Below are positions 26,399 to 34,742 of a stretch of DNA of 64,000 nt, in pieces (the first letter of the stretch is position 1; each line of letters opens with the position of its first letter). The stretch spans positions 1-64,000 of the forward strand of contig DASXXX010000031.1 of the NCBI GenBank assembly GCA_036502765.1, read 5' to 3'. The position numbers were made by a program, and so were the translations under genes. This DNA comes from DASUAS01 sp036502765. Lineage in GTDB: Bacteria; Actinomycetota; Acidimicrobiia; IMCC26256; DASPTH01. A model generated the notes under the pieces. That model saw only the letters and a list, made by a program, of their open reading frames with translations. It had not been told where the DNA came from and did no database searches.

Positions 26399-27331
26399 AT
26401 GACGTTGACTGCGCAGACCGTGCGCGAATGGGGAGCGGAGCTCTCGAACTGGGGTCGCTGGGGTGACGACGACGAGATCGGCACCCTCAATCTCATCACG
26501 CCCGATTGCGTGGCCGCGGCGGCGGCGTCGGTGCGCGAGGGTCTGGTCGTGTCCTGCGCGATCGCATTCGACGCGGCGGGGCCGATGCCGGGCGTGGGTC
26601 GCATGAACCCGAGGCACACCATGACCCAGACCGGTCACGACCAGGAATTCCCGGGCGGCTTCCACTACGCCGATGACGATCTCGAACTCACGCTGCAGTG
26701 CGGCACGCAATGGGACGCGCTCTCGCACGTGTACTACGACGGCCACCTCTACAACGGGCGCCCGGAGTCCGTGATCACCTCGGAGGGCGCGCACGCCAAC
26801 TCGATCGACCGGCTGCGCGAGCGGGTGGTCGGACGAGGCGTGCTCCTCGATGTCGCGGCGGCGCTCGGCGTCGACGCGCTCGACGACGGCACGGCCATCA
26901 GCCCTGACGACCTCGAGGCCGCCGCGACCGCGCAGGGCGTCGAGATCATGCCCGGCGACATCCTGCTGGTGCGCACCGGGCGCATGGGTCGGGTGCACCG
27001 CGACGGAGAGTGGGGCCAGAGCTACGTCTTCGGCCCGGCGCCTGGCCTGTCCGTCCGGTGCGCGCACTGGCTGAAGGAGAAGGACGTCGCCGCGGTGGGT
27101 TGCGACAACGTCGGCGTCGAGGTCATGCCGCCCGAGGTCGAGGACTGCATGATGCCGCTGCACATGATCTGCCTGCGCGACATGGGTCTCACCTTCGGCG
27201 AGATCTTCGACCTGGAGCGGCTCGCGACCGTCGCGCACGAACGCGGCCGGTTCGACTTCTTCTTCATCGCCGCGCCGCTCCCCATCACCGGGGCCGTCGG
27301 CTCACCGATCAACCCAATCGCCATCTTCTGA
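26399..27331 (+). CDS. Cyclase-family metal-dependent hydrolase (kynurenine-formamidase-like)
   Basis: 310 residues. The cyclase-family core is visible: LNLITPD, GTQWDALSHVYYDGH, MPGDILLVRTGR, and GCDNVGVEVMP. In formamidases and isatin hydrolase the core motif is HxGTHxDxPxH; here the first and second His positions read C and Q (QCGTQWD), while the later His and Asp (SHVYYDGH) remain. This pattern suggests a subgroup with altered metal binding. Members hydrolyse amide, lactone or ring bonds, so ring opening of an oxidised cyclic intermediate is a reasonable role here. GAGGAG precedes ATG 26399. Confidence 0.85.
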   Translation: MTLTAQTVREWGAELSNWGRWGDDDEIGTLNLITPDCVAAAAASVREGLVVSCAIAFDAAGPMPGVGRMNPRHTMTQTGHDQEFPGGFHYADDDLELTLQCGTQWDALSHVYYDGHLYNGRPESVITSEGAHANSIDRLRERVVGRGVLLDVAAALGVDALDDGTAISPDDLEAAATAQGVEIMPGDILLVRTGRMGRVHRDGEWGQSYVFGPAPGLSVRCAHWLKEKDVAAVGCDNVGVEVMPPEVEDCMMPLHMICLRDMGLTFGEIFDLERLATVAHERGRFDFFFIAAPLPITGAVGSPINPIAIF

Positions 27332-27342
27332 GGAGCATCCAC

Positions 27343-28413
27343 ATGGCATACCGAGTGATCCAGTGGGGAACCGGCAACGTGGGCACGCACGCGCTGCGCG
27401 CCATCATCGAGCGCGACGACATGGAGCTCGTCGGTCTCCGGGTGTACAGCCCGGACAAGGTCGGGAAGGACGCCGGCGAGCTCGTCGGTGCCGCGCCGAC
27501 CGGGGTGCTCGCCACCGACGACGTCGAGGCGGTCCTCGCGCTCGACGCCGACTGCGTGAACTACAACGCGCTCGGCACGACGCTCGAGGATCCGTTGGGT
27601 ACGCCGCTCGACGACATCTGCACGTTGCTGGAAGCCGGCTTCAACGTCACGTCGTCGGCGATCGATTTGTTGATCTATCCGAAGGGCACCTCGGACGACG
27701 TGCAGAGCCGCCTCGCGAAGGCGTGTGCAGCCGGGGGGAGCACGTTCTTCGATTCGGGCGTGAACCCGGGGTTCACGATGGACCTGTGGCCGATCACGAT
27801 GTCGCGCATCAGCCGCACCATCGACCGGATCCAGATCACCGAGTCGCTGAGCATGGCCGAGTACACGTCGGCGAGCGCGATGGGCTTCATGGGCTTCGGG
27901 CAGTCGCCCGACGCTCCGTCGCTGCTCGACACGATGCACAACGACCGGAGCCGTTCACCCTTCTACACGTCGTTGCTCATGGTCGCCGACGCGTTGCGCT
28001 TCGAGCTCGAGGACGTCCGCTACACGCGCGAGGTGGCGATCGAACCCGACGGCTTCGACATCCCGTTCGGGCGCATCGAGGCCGGGACGATCGCCGCGGT
28101 GAAGATCTCCTTCGTCGGCGTCGCCAAGGGCCGTGACGTGTTGGTCAACGAGTTCGTGTGGCGCGTGAGCGACAAGGTCCGCACCGACTGGGAGGTCGGT
28201 GACAAGTGGATCATGCACATCGAGGGTGATCCCACGTTCGACTGCGTGGTGAACGCCAAGACGCAGTTGGACGCCAAGCGACCGACGTCGATCACGGTGG
28301 CCATGGCGCCGCTGAACGCGATCCCGACGGTCTGCGACGCACCGGCGGGGGTCACCACGGTGCTCGACCTGCCGGTGTGGGGCGGCGGGTACGTCACCGA
28401 GACCCCTGCGTGA
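27343..28413 (+). CDS. DapB-like NAD(P)-dependent oxidoreductase (paralog 3 of 3)
   Basis: 356 residues. VIQWGTGNVGTHALR loop, GVNPGFTMDLWPITMSR, YTSASAMGFMGFGQSPDAP, and terminal NAIPTVCDAPAG ... LDLPVWGGGY. Most like paralog 2. ATG 27343 has GAGGAG upstream, 11 bases after the cyclase stop. Its stop overlaps the GTG of the next hotdog gene. The presence of three family members in 8 kb, each with different partners, points to successive or parallel steps on related intermediates. Confidence 0.87.
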   Translation: MAYRVIQWGTGNVGTHALRAIIERDDMELVGLRVYSPDKVGKDAGELVGAAPTGVLATDDVEAVLALDADCVNYNALGTTLEDPLGTPLDDICTLLEAGFNVTSSAIDLLIYPKGTSDDVQSRLAKACAAGGSTFFDSGVNPGFTMDLWPITMSRISRTIDRIQITESLSMAEYTSASAMGFMGFGQSPDAPSLLDTMHNDRSRSPFYTSLLMVADALRFELEDVRYTREVAIEPDGFDIPFGRIEAGTIAAVKISFVGVAKGRDVLVNEFVWRVSDKVRTDWEVGDKWIMHIEGDPTFDCVVNAKTQLDAKRPTSITVAMAPLNAIPTVCDAPAGVTTVLDLPVWGGGYVTETPA

Positions 28414-29228
28414 GTGTCGCGCCGGCCTTCACGGACCGGTTCACGAACCACGTCGGCTACGAATCGATCCGCACGGCACCGAGAGCGGCGTCGTCGTGGA
28501 TCGCGTGCCGTCCGGATCTGCTCGACGAACGCGGCAACCTCCACCCCGCGGTGATCGGCTACCTCGTCGACTCCACCGCGGGAGTCGCGTGCGGCATGGC
28601 CGCAGTACCGAACTGGGTCGTGACGGCCGACCTCCAGTTCCGCATCGTGCACGCGACGACCGTGGGTCCGCTGCGTGCCGACGCGGTCGCGGTGCGGCCC
28701 GGTCGACGGCAGTCGTTGGGCGAGGTGCGCGTGGTCGACGAAGGTGCCGCTGAGCAGCTCGTCGCGCTCGGCACCGTGAATCACCTCGTGATCGCGAAGG
28801 ACGACGATCTCGACGTCCCTGCCGACATGCCGATCGGCGTCCGCTACGGGCCGGCCGACCCGCTCGAGACCGCGCCGGCGTCGCTCATCGAGCACTTCGG
28901 GCTCCGCCGCGACCCGGGCAGTGCCACCGCCGAGCTCGACGTGGTCGGTGACGCGGTGAACCCGTTGGGCATCCTGCACGGCGGGCTGCTGTCGCTCCTC
29001 GCCACGTCGGCGGGCGAGCTCAGTTGCACCGACGCGGAACGACGACGCGTCGGCGACGTCGTGCTGCGGTTCGTCGGTTCGTTGCCTCGCGATCGCGTGG
29101 CCCGCGCGACCGCGGAGCTCGTCGCCGCCGATCCTGCGTGCACGGTCGCCCGCGTCGTCATCACCGATCCGACCGACGAGAAAGCGAGGACCGGCGCCTT
29201 CGCATCGGTTGGTTTCGTCCCTGTGTGA
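28410..29228 (+). CDS. Tandem-hotdog acyl-CoA thioesterase-like protein
   Basis: 272 residues from GTG 28410 (GTGA overlap with the preceding stop). Two hotdog units: first with HPAVIGYLVDSTAGVACG helix and NWVVTADLQFRI strand, second with NPLGILHGGLLSLLATSAGE helix and VGDVVLRFVGSL. The HGG of the second unit is the usual PaaI/thioesterase-4 hallmark. Likely releases or recycles CoA from pathway intermediates. Compare the protein at 2387-3220, which is also a probable double hotdog but more diverged. Confidence 0.85.
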   Translation: MSVAPAFTDRFTNHVGYESIRTAPRAASSWIACRPDLLDERGNLHPAVIGYLVDSTAGVACGMAAVPNWVVTADLQFRIVHATTVGPLRADAVAVRPGRRQSLGEVRVVDEGAAEQLVALGTVNHLVIAKDDDLDVPADMPIGVRYGPADPLETAPASLIEHFGLRRDPGSATAELDVVGDAVNPLGILHGGLLSLLATSAGELSCTDAERRRVGDVVLRFVGSLPRDRVARATAELVAADPACTVARVVITDPTDEKARTGAFASVGFVPV

Positions 29229-29250
29229 TGCCCCGACGATGGTTCGCGGG

Positions 29251-30057
29251 TTACTCGGCGCGTGCTTCCTGCTTGGTGCCCGGGATCACGTGCTTCACCG
29301 TCGCGCCACCATCGGCGTAGACGTCGGTGCCGGACAGGAACCGGCTCTCGGCTGACGCGAGGAAGCGCACCACGTGCGCGATGTCCTCCGGCTCGCCGAA
29401 GTCGGTGAGCATCGTGGCGCGCATCGCCCGACTCATCTTCTCGTCCTCGGCGAACTTCCGGGCGAGGGGATTGGAGATGACGAACCCGACGATGACGGTG
29501 TTGCAGCGGATGCCGTCGCGGGCGTAATCGGCCGCGACGCTGCGGGTCAGCGCCTGCAGGCCGCCCTTGGCCGTCGCGTACGCGAACACCCGTGGCGTCG
29601 CCTTCACGCCCGCCACGGACGACACGTTCACGATCGAGCCGCGGCCGGCCTCCTGCATCTGCGGGATGCCGTGGTAGCAGCAGAGGTACGCGGCGCGGAG
29701 TCCGACGGCGAGGATCTCGTCGAAGCGGTCTGGTGCGACATCGGTGAGTCGTCCGTCCTTGTTCGACGGACCGACGAGGTCGGTGGGGGCTGCGTTGTTC
29801 ACGAGGACCGTCACGGGCCCGAACGTGGCCGCGGTTTCGGCGAAGAGGGCCTCGACCTCGTCGGCGACGGTGAGGTCGGCGCGGAGGAACCGGGCAGTGC
29901 CGCCGCCGGCGACGATGTCGGCCGCGACCCGTTCGCCCTCCTCGGCCCGGCGGCCGGTGACGACCACGCGGGCGCCCTCGGCGGCCAACTCGTGCGCCAC
30001 CGCCTCGCCGATTCCACCGGTCGACCCGGTGACGACCGCGATCTCGTCCTGCAGCAT
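29251..30057 (-). CDS. Short-chain dehydrogenase/reductase
   Basis: 268 residues. Cofactor loop VVTGSTGGIGEA, arginines after strand 2 (TGRRAEEG, suggesting NADP), LVNNAAP, and YATAKGG with its serine in NVSSVAG. ATG 30057 is chosen because similarity starts there (MLQDEIAVVTG) and GGGAAGAG lies upstream. It is convergent with the hotdog gene and divergent from an acyl-CoA ligase, with an operator-like element in between. Confidence 0.94.
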   Translation of the reverse strand: MLQDEIAVVTGSTGGIGEAVAHELAAEGARVVVTGRRAEEGERVAADIVAGGGTARFLRADLTVADEVEALFAETAATFGPVTVLVNNAAPTDLVGPSNKDGRLTDVAPDRFDEILAVGLRAAYLCCYHGIPQMQEAGRGSIVNVSSVAGVKATPRVFAYATAKGGLQALTRSVAADYARDGIRCNTVIVGFVISNPLARKFAEDEKMSRAMRATMLTDFGEPEDIAHVVRFLASAESRFLSGTDVYADGGATVKHVIPGTKQEARAE

Positions 30058-30118
30058 TCGGCTCTCTTCCCGTCGACGCCGTCGATGGCGGGTGGGGTGA
30101 CGAGCCGCTACCTTACCC

Positions 30119-30138
30119 AAGTAAGCAAGTGGACACTG
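30119..30138. promoter_or_regulatory. Operator-like element between divergent SDR and acyl-CoA ligase
   Basis: AAGTAAGCAAGTGGACACTG. The first part repeats the element at 23318-23335. AGTGGACACT (30128-30137) is the exact reverse complement of AGTGTCCACT at 34704-34713. Promoter boxes are not clear on either strand. Confidence 0.55.
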
Positions 30139-30170
30139 CTCAATAGACGGGCGGTACCCGAAGGGGGCTC

Positions 30171-31727
30171 GTGTCGGATCGAGACGTGCAAGCGGGAGTG
30201 GAGGGCGTCAACGTCGCTCGCGATCTCGTGCGCTCGGTGTCGTCCCGGTCGAACGACACGGCGCTCTGGTACGACGACGGCGACGCGTCGTGGTCGTACC
30301 AGCGTCTGGGTGCGGAGGCAGGCGCGGTCGCGAGCTGGCTGCTCGACCGCGGCGTCCAACCGGGTGACCGGGTCGTGCTGCTCATGGGCAGTTGGCCGGA
30401 GCACGTGGCGGCCTGGTACGGGATCCTCGCTGCTGGGGCCGTCGTCGTCGACGTCAACTACATCGTGCAGGACGAGGAGTGGCGTTACGTCCTCCACGAC
30501 AGCGAGCCGACGGCCATCGTCGGTGGAGCACCGTTCCGCGAGCGCCTCGATCCTCTCGCCACCGAAGCCGGGGCGGTCCCGGTGCTGTGGGCCGAATCGT
30601 GCGGCCGAGGCTGGCCCGACCACGCCGAGGTTCCGCTCCACCCCGTCGGCCGCGGCAGCGACGACCTCGCCGTCATCGCCTACACGAGTGGCACCACCGG
30701 GCTCCCGAAGGGCGTGATGCACACGCACGGGAAGATCGACGGGCAGCTCGATCTGCTCGCCGACGTGCAGGGCTATCGCGCCGGAGATGTGCTGTACCAG
30801 GCGATCCCGCTCTTCGCGCTGCCGGGCTACCTGCCTCTTGTGGCGAGCGCGACGCGGGCCGGTGCCGCGGTCTTCCTCGCCGACCGGTTCGACGCCGCCG
30901 GGCTGAGCCGCGCGTCGCGCCGGTTCGACTTCACCTACCTCACCTTGTCGGCCCCGATGCTCGACGCGATCATGCGCCTGCCCGAGCACGAACAGCCGGT
31001 GTTCCCGGCGTTGCGTCTGCTCACTGCAGGAGGCGCACCCTTGCAACCCGAGATCCGCGCCCGCTTCGAGGCGTTGGTCGGCGTCCCCGTCTCCCAGGGC
31101 TACGGCATGACCGAGATGCTCGGTGTCCTCGTCGCCGACTACGAGGGCGACGCACCGTGGGGGAGCTGCGGTCGCGTCCGACCGCTCGGGTCGCGTGTCT
31201 TCGTCGTCCTCGACGACGACGACACGCCGCTCGGTGCGGATGAGGTCGGCGAGTTCGCCGTGCACCGGAGCTGCGTCATGGCGGGATACTGGCGGCGGCC
31301 GGATCTCTACGCGGAGCAGTTCACCGGTGACTGGTTCCGCACCGGTGACATCGGCAAGGTCGATGCCGCCGGGTACGTCTTCGTGCTCGATCGCAAGAAG
31401 GACGTGATCATCCGCGGCGGCTTCAACATCTACTCGGCCGAGATCGAACGCGTGCTCAGCGAACACGCGGCAGTCGCGGAAGCGACCGTCGTCGGCGCAC
31501 CCGACGAGCGCCTCGGTGAAGTCCCGGTCGCGTTCATCGTGCCTCGCGACCCGACGTGCGACACCGACGAGCTCGCCGAGGAGCTGCTGAGCGTCACGGG
31601 TGCGCGGCTCGGGTCGTTGAAGACGCCGACCTGGATCAGGGTGGTCGACGCCGACGACCTACCACGGAACGCGCTGCGCAAGGTCCAGAAGCGCGAGCTG
31701 CGCGACTCCTTGCGGGCCTCGGTGTGA
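30171..31727 (+). CDS. Acyl-CoA ligase (AMP-binding, ANL superfamily)
   Basis: 518 residues from GTG 30171 with AAGGGGG upstream. P-loop YTSGTTGLPKG at 171-181, QGYGMTEMLG, TGDIGKVD, VIIRGGFNIYSAEIE. In the C-terminal motif the usual glycine before the catalytic lysine is replaced by arginine (PRNALRKVQKREL instead of ...GKVQKREL). The lysine is present, so activity is still expected, but this loop swap is notable. Its stop overlaps the GTG of a molybdopterin oxidoreductase, so both are made together. Confidence 0.94.
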   Translation: MSDRDVQAGVEGVNVARDLVRSVSSRSNDTALWYDDGDASWSYQRLGAEAGAVASWLLDRGVQPGDRVVLLMGSWPEHVAAWYGILAAGAVVVDVNYIVQDEEWRYVLHDSEPTAIVGGAPFRERLDPLATEAGAVPVLWAESCGRGWPDHAEVPLHPVGRGSDDLAVIAYTSGTTGLPKGVMHTHGKIDGQLDLLADVQGYRAGDVLYQAIPLFALPGYLPLVASATRAGAAVFLADRFDAAGLSRASRRFDFTYLTLSAPMLDAIMRLPEHEQPVFPALRLLTAGGAPLQPEIRARFEALVGVPVSQGYGMTEMLGVLVADYEGDAPWGSCGRVRPLGSRVFVVLDDDDTPLGADEVGEFAVHRSCVMAGYWRRPDLYAEQFTGDWFRTGDIGKVDAAGYVFVLDRKKDVIIRGGFNIYSAEIERVLSEHAAVAEATVVGAPDERLGEVPVAFIVPRDPTCDTDELAEELLSVTGARLGSLKTPTWIRVVDADDLPRNALRKVQKRELRDSLRASV

Positions 31728-33907
31728 TCGAGGTCGTCACGTCGTACTGCCGGGTGTGCCCGGCGCTCTGCGGCATCGAGGTCGAGGTCGACCGGAGCGC
31801 GGGCCGCGTCCTGCACGTCCGCGGTGACAAGTTGCACGCGATGTCGCAGGGCTACACGTGTGTGAAGGGCCGCTCCCTCCCCGAAGAAGTCCACGCGCCG
31901 GACCGCCTGACTGGGGCGCTGCGGCGCACAGTTGGCGGGTTCGAGCCGCTCGCCACCGACCAGGCGATCGAGGAGATCGCCGAGCACCTCAACGCGATCA
32001 TCGAGGAACACGGCCCGCGTGCCGTCGCGATGTACGTGGGGACGCGCGGCTACGAGGTCCTGCAGCTCACCGGGGCGCGCGCGTGGTTGCGAGGGATCGG
32101 CTCGCCGGGGTTCTACTCGACCTACACGATCGACCAACCGGGCAAGGACCTCGCTCGCGCCCGGCACGGGAGCTGGCCGGCGGGGTTCCAGGACGTCGTC
32201 ACCTCCGACGTCGTGCTGCTCGTGGGCACGAACCCGGTGGTGTCAACCGTGACCTCGTACATCGGCATGCCGATGACGAACATCAGGATGGAGTTGCGCC
32301 GGATGCGCGCTCGGGGCCTCCGACTGCTCGTCATCGATCCGCGCCGCACGGAGACCGCGGCCATCGCCGACGTGCACCTGCGGCCGCGCCCCGGCACCGA
32401 TGCGCTCGTGCTGGCGGGGATGCTGCGCGTCATCGTGTCGGAAGCGCGCCACGACGAGGAGTTCGTCACGGAGTACACGCAGGGATTCGAGTCGCTCGCG
32501 CGCACCGTCGACGTGTTCACGCCGGAGTTCGTCGAAGAAGCCAGTGGCGTGCCGTCGGCCGATCTCATCGAGGCGGCTCGGTCGTTCGCGCTCGGACCAC
32601 GCGGCTGCGCAGTCGGCGGCACCGGCATCAACATGTCACCCCATCCCACCCTCAACGAATACCTGCTGCTGTGCCTGAATTCCGTGTGCGGCCGCTACCG
32701 GCGAGCGGGTGAGCAGGTGACGAATCCCGGCGTGCTCACCGCCGGACGGTCGCTCGCGGAAGGTCCACGGGGCCCGCGTCCGATCACCGGTCGTGGCGAC
32801 GCGCAGCCGCGTGTGAGAGACCTGCAGACGTTCTACGACCAGATGCCTTCGGCGGCGCTCGCCGACGAGATCTTGACCAGTGGCGAAGGCCAGGTGCGCG
32901 CGCTGATCGTCTCGGGTGGGAACCCCCTGGTGGCGCTCCCCGACGCGCAGAAGACGCGTCGCGCACTCGAGTCGCTCGAGCTGCTCGTCTCGCTCGACGT
33001 ACGCATGGCGCAGACTGCAGCCATCTCCGACTACGTCGTCGCATGTCCGATGAGCCTGGAGAAGTCCGACGCCACGCTGGCTAGCGACCTTCGGTTCCCT
33101 GCGCCGTTCGCGCAGTACACCGCGCCGGTCGTGGCGCCCGCACCCGGATTGATCGAGGAGTGGGACTTCTTCCGTCGCCTGAGCCACGCGATGGGTTCGC
33201 GGTGGGACCTCGAGGGCCGCGTCGGGATGCCGATACCACTCGACGTCGGCGAGTTGCTCGCCGACGAACCCACCACCACCGACGAGCTCTGGGAGCGGCT
33301 GTGCTCTTCCGGTGCGGTCCCGTTGCGGGAGGTGCGCGCACATCCGCACGGGCTCCTTGCCGAGCTCCCGAATCGGATCGTGGAGTCGACGCAGAAGGCC
33401 GTCGCCGATTCGGACCGTCTGCAGTTCGCGGATCCCGTCATGCTGGAGGAGCTTCGCGTCATCGCTCGCGATGCGCCCATCACGATGCGCGACTCGGAAT
33501 GGCCGTTCCTCCTCACGAGCCGGCGCATGAATCAGTACTACAACTCGTGGGGTCAAGACGTTCCGGCTGTACGCGAACGCAGCGGCGCCAACCCCGCATT
33601 CGTGCATCCCGACGACCTCGCGATCCTCGGACTCGTCGACGGAGACGTCGCCCTGATCGAATCGCAGCACGGCACGATCCGTGTCGTCGTTGCCGCGGCC
33701 CCCGACGTCGCAACCTCGACCGTCTCGATCGCGCACTGCTGGGGCGTCGAACCCGAGATCGGTGACGTGCGTTCGGTCGGCAGCCAGGTCAACGCGCTGG
33801 TGAGCAACGAGGAGCCGATCAGCGACGAGGTCGGCATGGCGCGCCAGAGCGCGATACCAGTGCGAATACGCCCAGTGGTACGCGGGCGCGATTCCTCCGC
33901 TCAGTAA
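31724..33907 (+). CDS. Molybdopterin (bis-MGD) oxidoreductase with N-terminal 4Fe-4S site
   Basis: 727 residues from GTG 31724 (GTGA overlap). The N-terminus has CRVCPALC then a fourth cysteine about 28 residues on (GYTCVKG), the 4Fe-4S pattern of the DMSO-reductase family. The middle contains VLLVGTNPVVS, LRLLVIDPRRTETA and LIVSGGNPLVALPD, MGD-binding segments. The C-terminal dinucleotide-binding domain opens LLTSRRMNQYYNSW and GANPAFVHPDDL. No signal peptide or twin-arginine motif, so cytoplasmic. No electron-transfer or membrane subunit follows. Coupling to an acyl-CoA ligase suggests a CoA thioester or free acid substrate; the metal ligand residue cannot be assigned by eye. Confidence 0.9.
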   Translation: MIEVVTSYCRVCPALCGIEVEVDRSAGRVLHVRGDKLHAMSQGYTCVKGRSLPEEVHAPDRLTGALRRTVGGFEPLATDQAIEEIAEHLNAIIEEHGPRAVAMYVGTRGYEVLQLTGARAWLRGIGSPGFYSTYTIDQPGKDLARARHGSWPAGFQDVVTSDVVLLVGTNPVVSTVTSYIGMPMTNIRMELRRMRARGLRLLVIDPRRTETAAIADVHLRPRPGTDALVLAGMLRVIVSEARHDEEFVTEYTQGFESLARTVDVFTPEFVEEASGVPSADLIEAARSFALGPRGCAVGGTGINMSPHPTLNEYLLLCLNSVCGRYRRAGEQVTNPGVLTAGRSLAEGPRGPRPITGRGDAQPRVRDLQTFYDQMPSAALADEILTSGEGQVRALIVSGGNPLVALPDAQKTRRALESLELLVSLDVRMAQTAAISDYVVACPMSLEKSDATLASDLRFPAPFAQYTAPVVAPAPGLIEEWDFFRRLSHAMGSRWDLEGRVGMPIPLDVGELLADEPTTTDELWERLCSSGAVPLREVRAHPHGLLAELPNRIVESTQKAVADSDRLQFADPVMLEELRVIARDAPITMRDSEWPFLLTSRRMNQYYNSWGQDVPAVRERSGANPAFVHPDDLAILGLVDGDVALIESQHGTIRVVVAAAPDVATSTVSIAHCWGVEPEIGDVRSVGSQVNALVSNEEPISDEVGMARQSAIPVRIRPVVRGRDSSAQ

Positions 33908-33941
33908 GCTCCGACAGCGTTCACTCCGGAAGGTAGATGTT

Positions 33942-34646
33942 GTGGCGAAGGTCCCGCACGCGACCAAGAAGGCCTCGACCAAGGTCTCGACCGAGGCTTC
34001 ATCCCGCGCCGACGACGGGGAGATCAAGGCCACTCGTCGCAAGCGTGGCGAACCGCGCCGCCTCTTGCTCGAGGCTGCTCGTGAGCTGTTCTCTTCGCAG
34101 GGATACAGCGGCACGAGCACGCGCGAGATCGCCGAACGCGCGGGCGTCTCCGAGACCCTCATGTTCCGGTACTTCGGCTCGAAGGTCGGCCTCTTTCGTG
34201 AGGCACTCGTCGCGCCGTTCGTCGAGTTCGTGGAGGACTTCAACACCAAGTGGCAAGCCGGCAACAACGATGACCTCGACGTCGAGGACTTGAGCCGCGC
34301 CTTCATCGGCGACCTCTTCGACCTCTTCCGCAAGAACCGCGGCTTGGTCGTCATGCTCTGGGCGGCCGACGCCCAGAGCGGCAGCGAGCTCGCGGAAGCC
34401 GGCGTCTTCGACGAGATCAACGACGAGCTCCGCGTCCTCGTCGAGATCGGGACCGCCGAGGCGGTGCGGCGCCAGGGGAAGGCGCTCGGCCGCCAAGACC
34501 TCGCCACCAGGTCAACCCTGGCGATGACGGCAGGGATGGCGGTGTTCGGCGAATCCTTCTACGGCAAGAAGGCTCCCGCCCGGAAGGACATCGTCGAAGA
34601 GCTCACCCAGGCCGTGCTGCACGGCCATCTGCATCGCCAGTCCTGA
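33942..34646 (+). CDS. TetR-family transcriptional regulator
   Basis: 234 residues from GTG 33942, with GGAAGG eight bases upstream. A basic, Lys/Ser-rich N-terminal tail of about 40 residues (THKKAS-like composition, ATKKASTKVSTEASSR) precedes a canonical HTH: RRLLLEAARELFSSQGY, TSTREIAERAGVS, recognition helix TLMFRYFGSKVGLF. Next to a strong palindrome (34666-34679) that begins 20 bases after its stop, making it a candidate for the regulator recognising the recurrent AGTG...CACT elements. That link is inference. Confidence 0.93.
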   Translation: MAKVPHATKKASTKVSTEASSRADDGEIKATRRKRGEPRRLLLEAARELFSSQGYSGTSTREIAERAGVSETLMFRYFGSKVGLFREALVAPFVEFVEDFNTKWQAGNNDDLDVEDLSRAFIGDLFDLFRKNRGLVVMLWAADAQSGSELAEAGVFDEINDELRVLVEIGTAEAVRRQGKALGRQDLATRSTLAMTAGMAVFGESFYGKKAPARKDIVEELTQAVLHGHLHRQS

Positions 34647-34665
34647 ACCAGTTCACTCGGCGCCA

Positions 34666-34713
34666 AGTGAGCGCTCACTGGTACCCGTCTCGTCCTGTTG
34701 TGTAGTGTCCACT
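34666..34713. promoter_or_regulatory. Two palindromic operator-like elements upstream of SDR
   Basis: AGTGAGCGCTCACT (34666-34679) is a perfect 14-base palindrome. AGTGTCCACT (34704-34713) is a second dyad that overlaps a possible -10 (TAGTGT, 34703-34708) and is flanked by TTGT...ACAA. They lie 64 and 30 bases before the SDR start. Confidence 0.7.
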
Positions 34714-34742
34714 CGACAACTGGACGAACGGCGGGGTGCCGA

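Noticed and set aside
32636..34507. 623-codon open frame on the minus strand
   Set aside because: Antisense to the molybdopterin oxidoreductase and TetR genes, both of which show family motifs on the plus strand.
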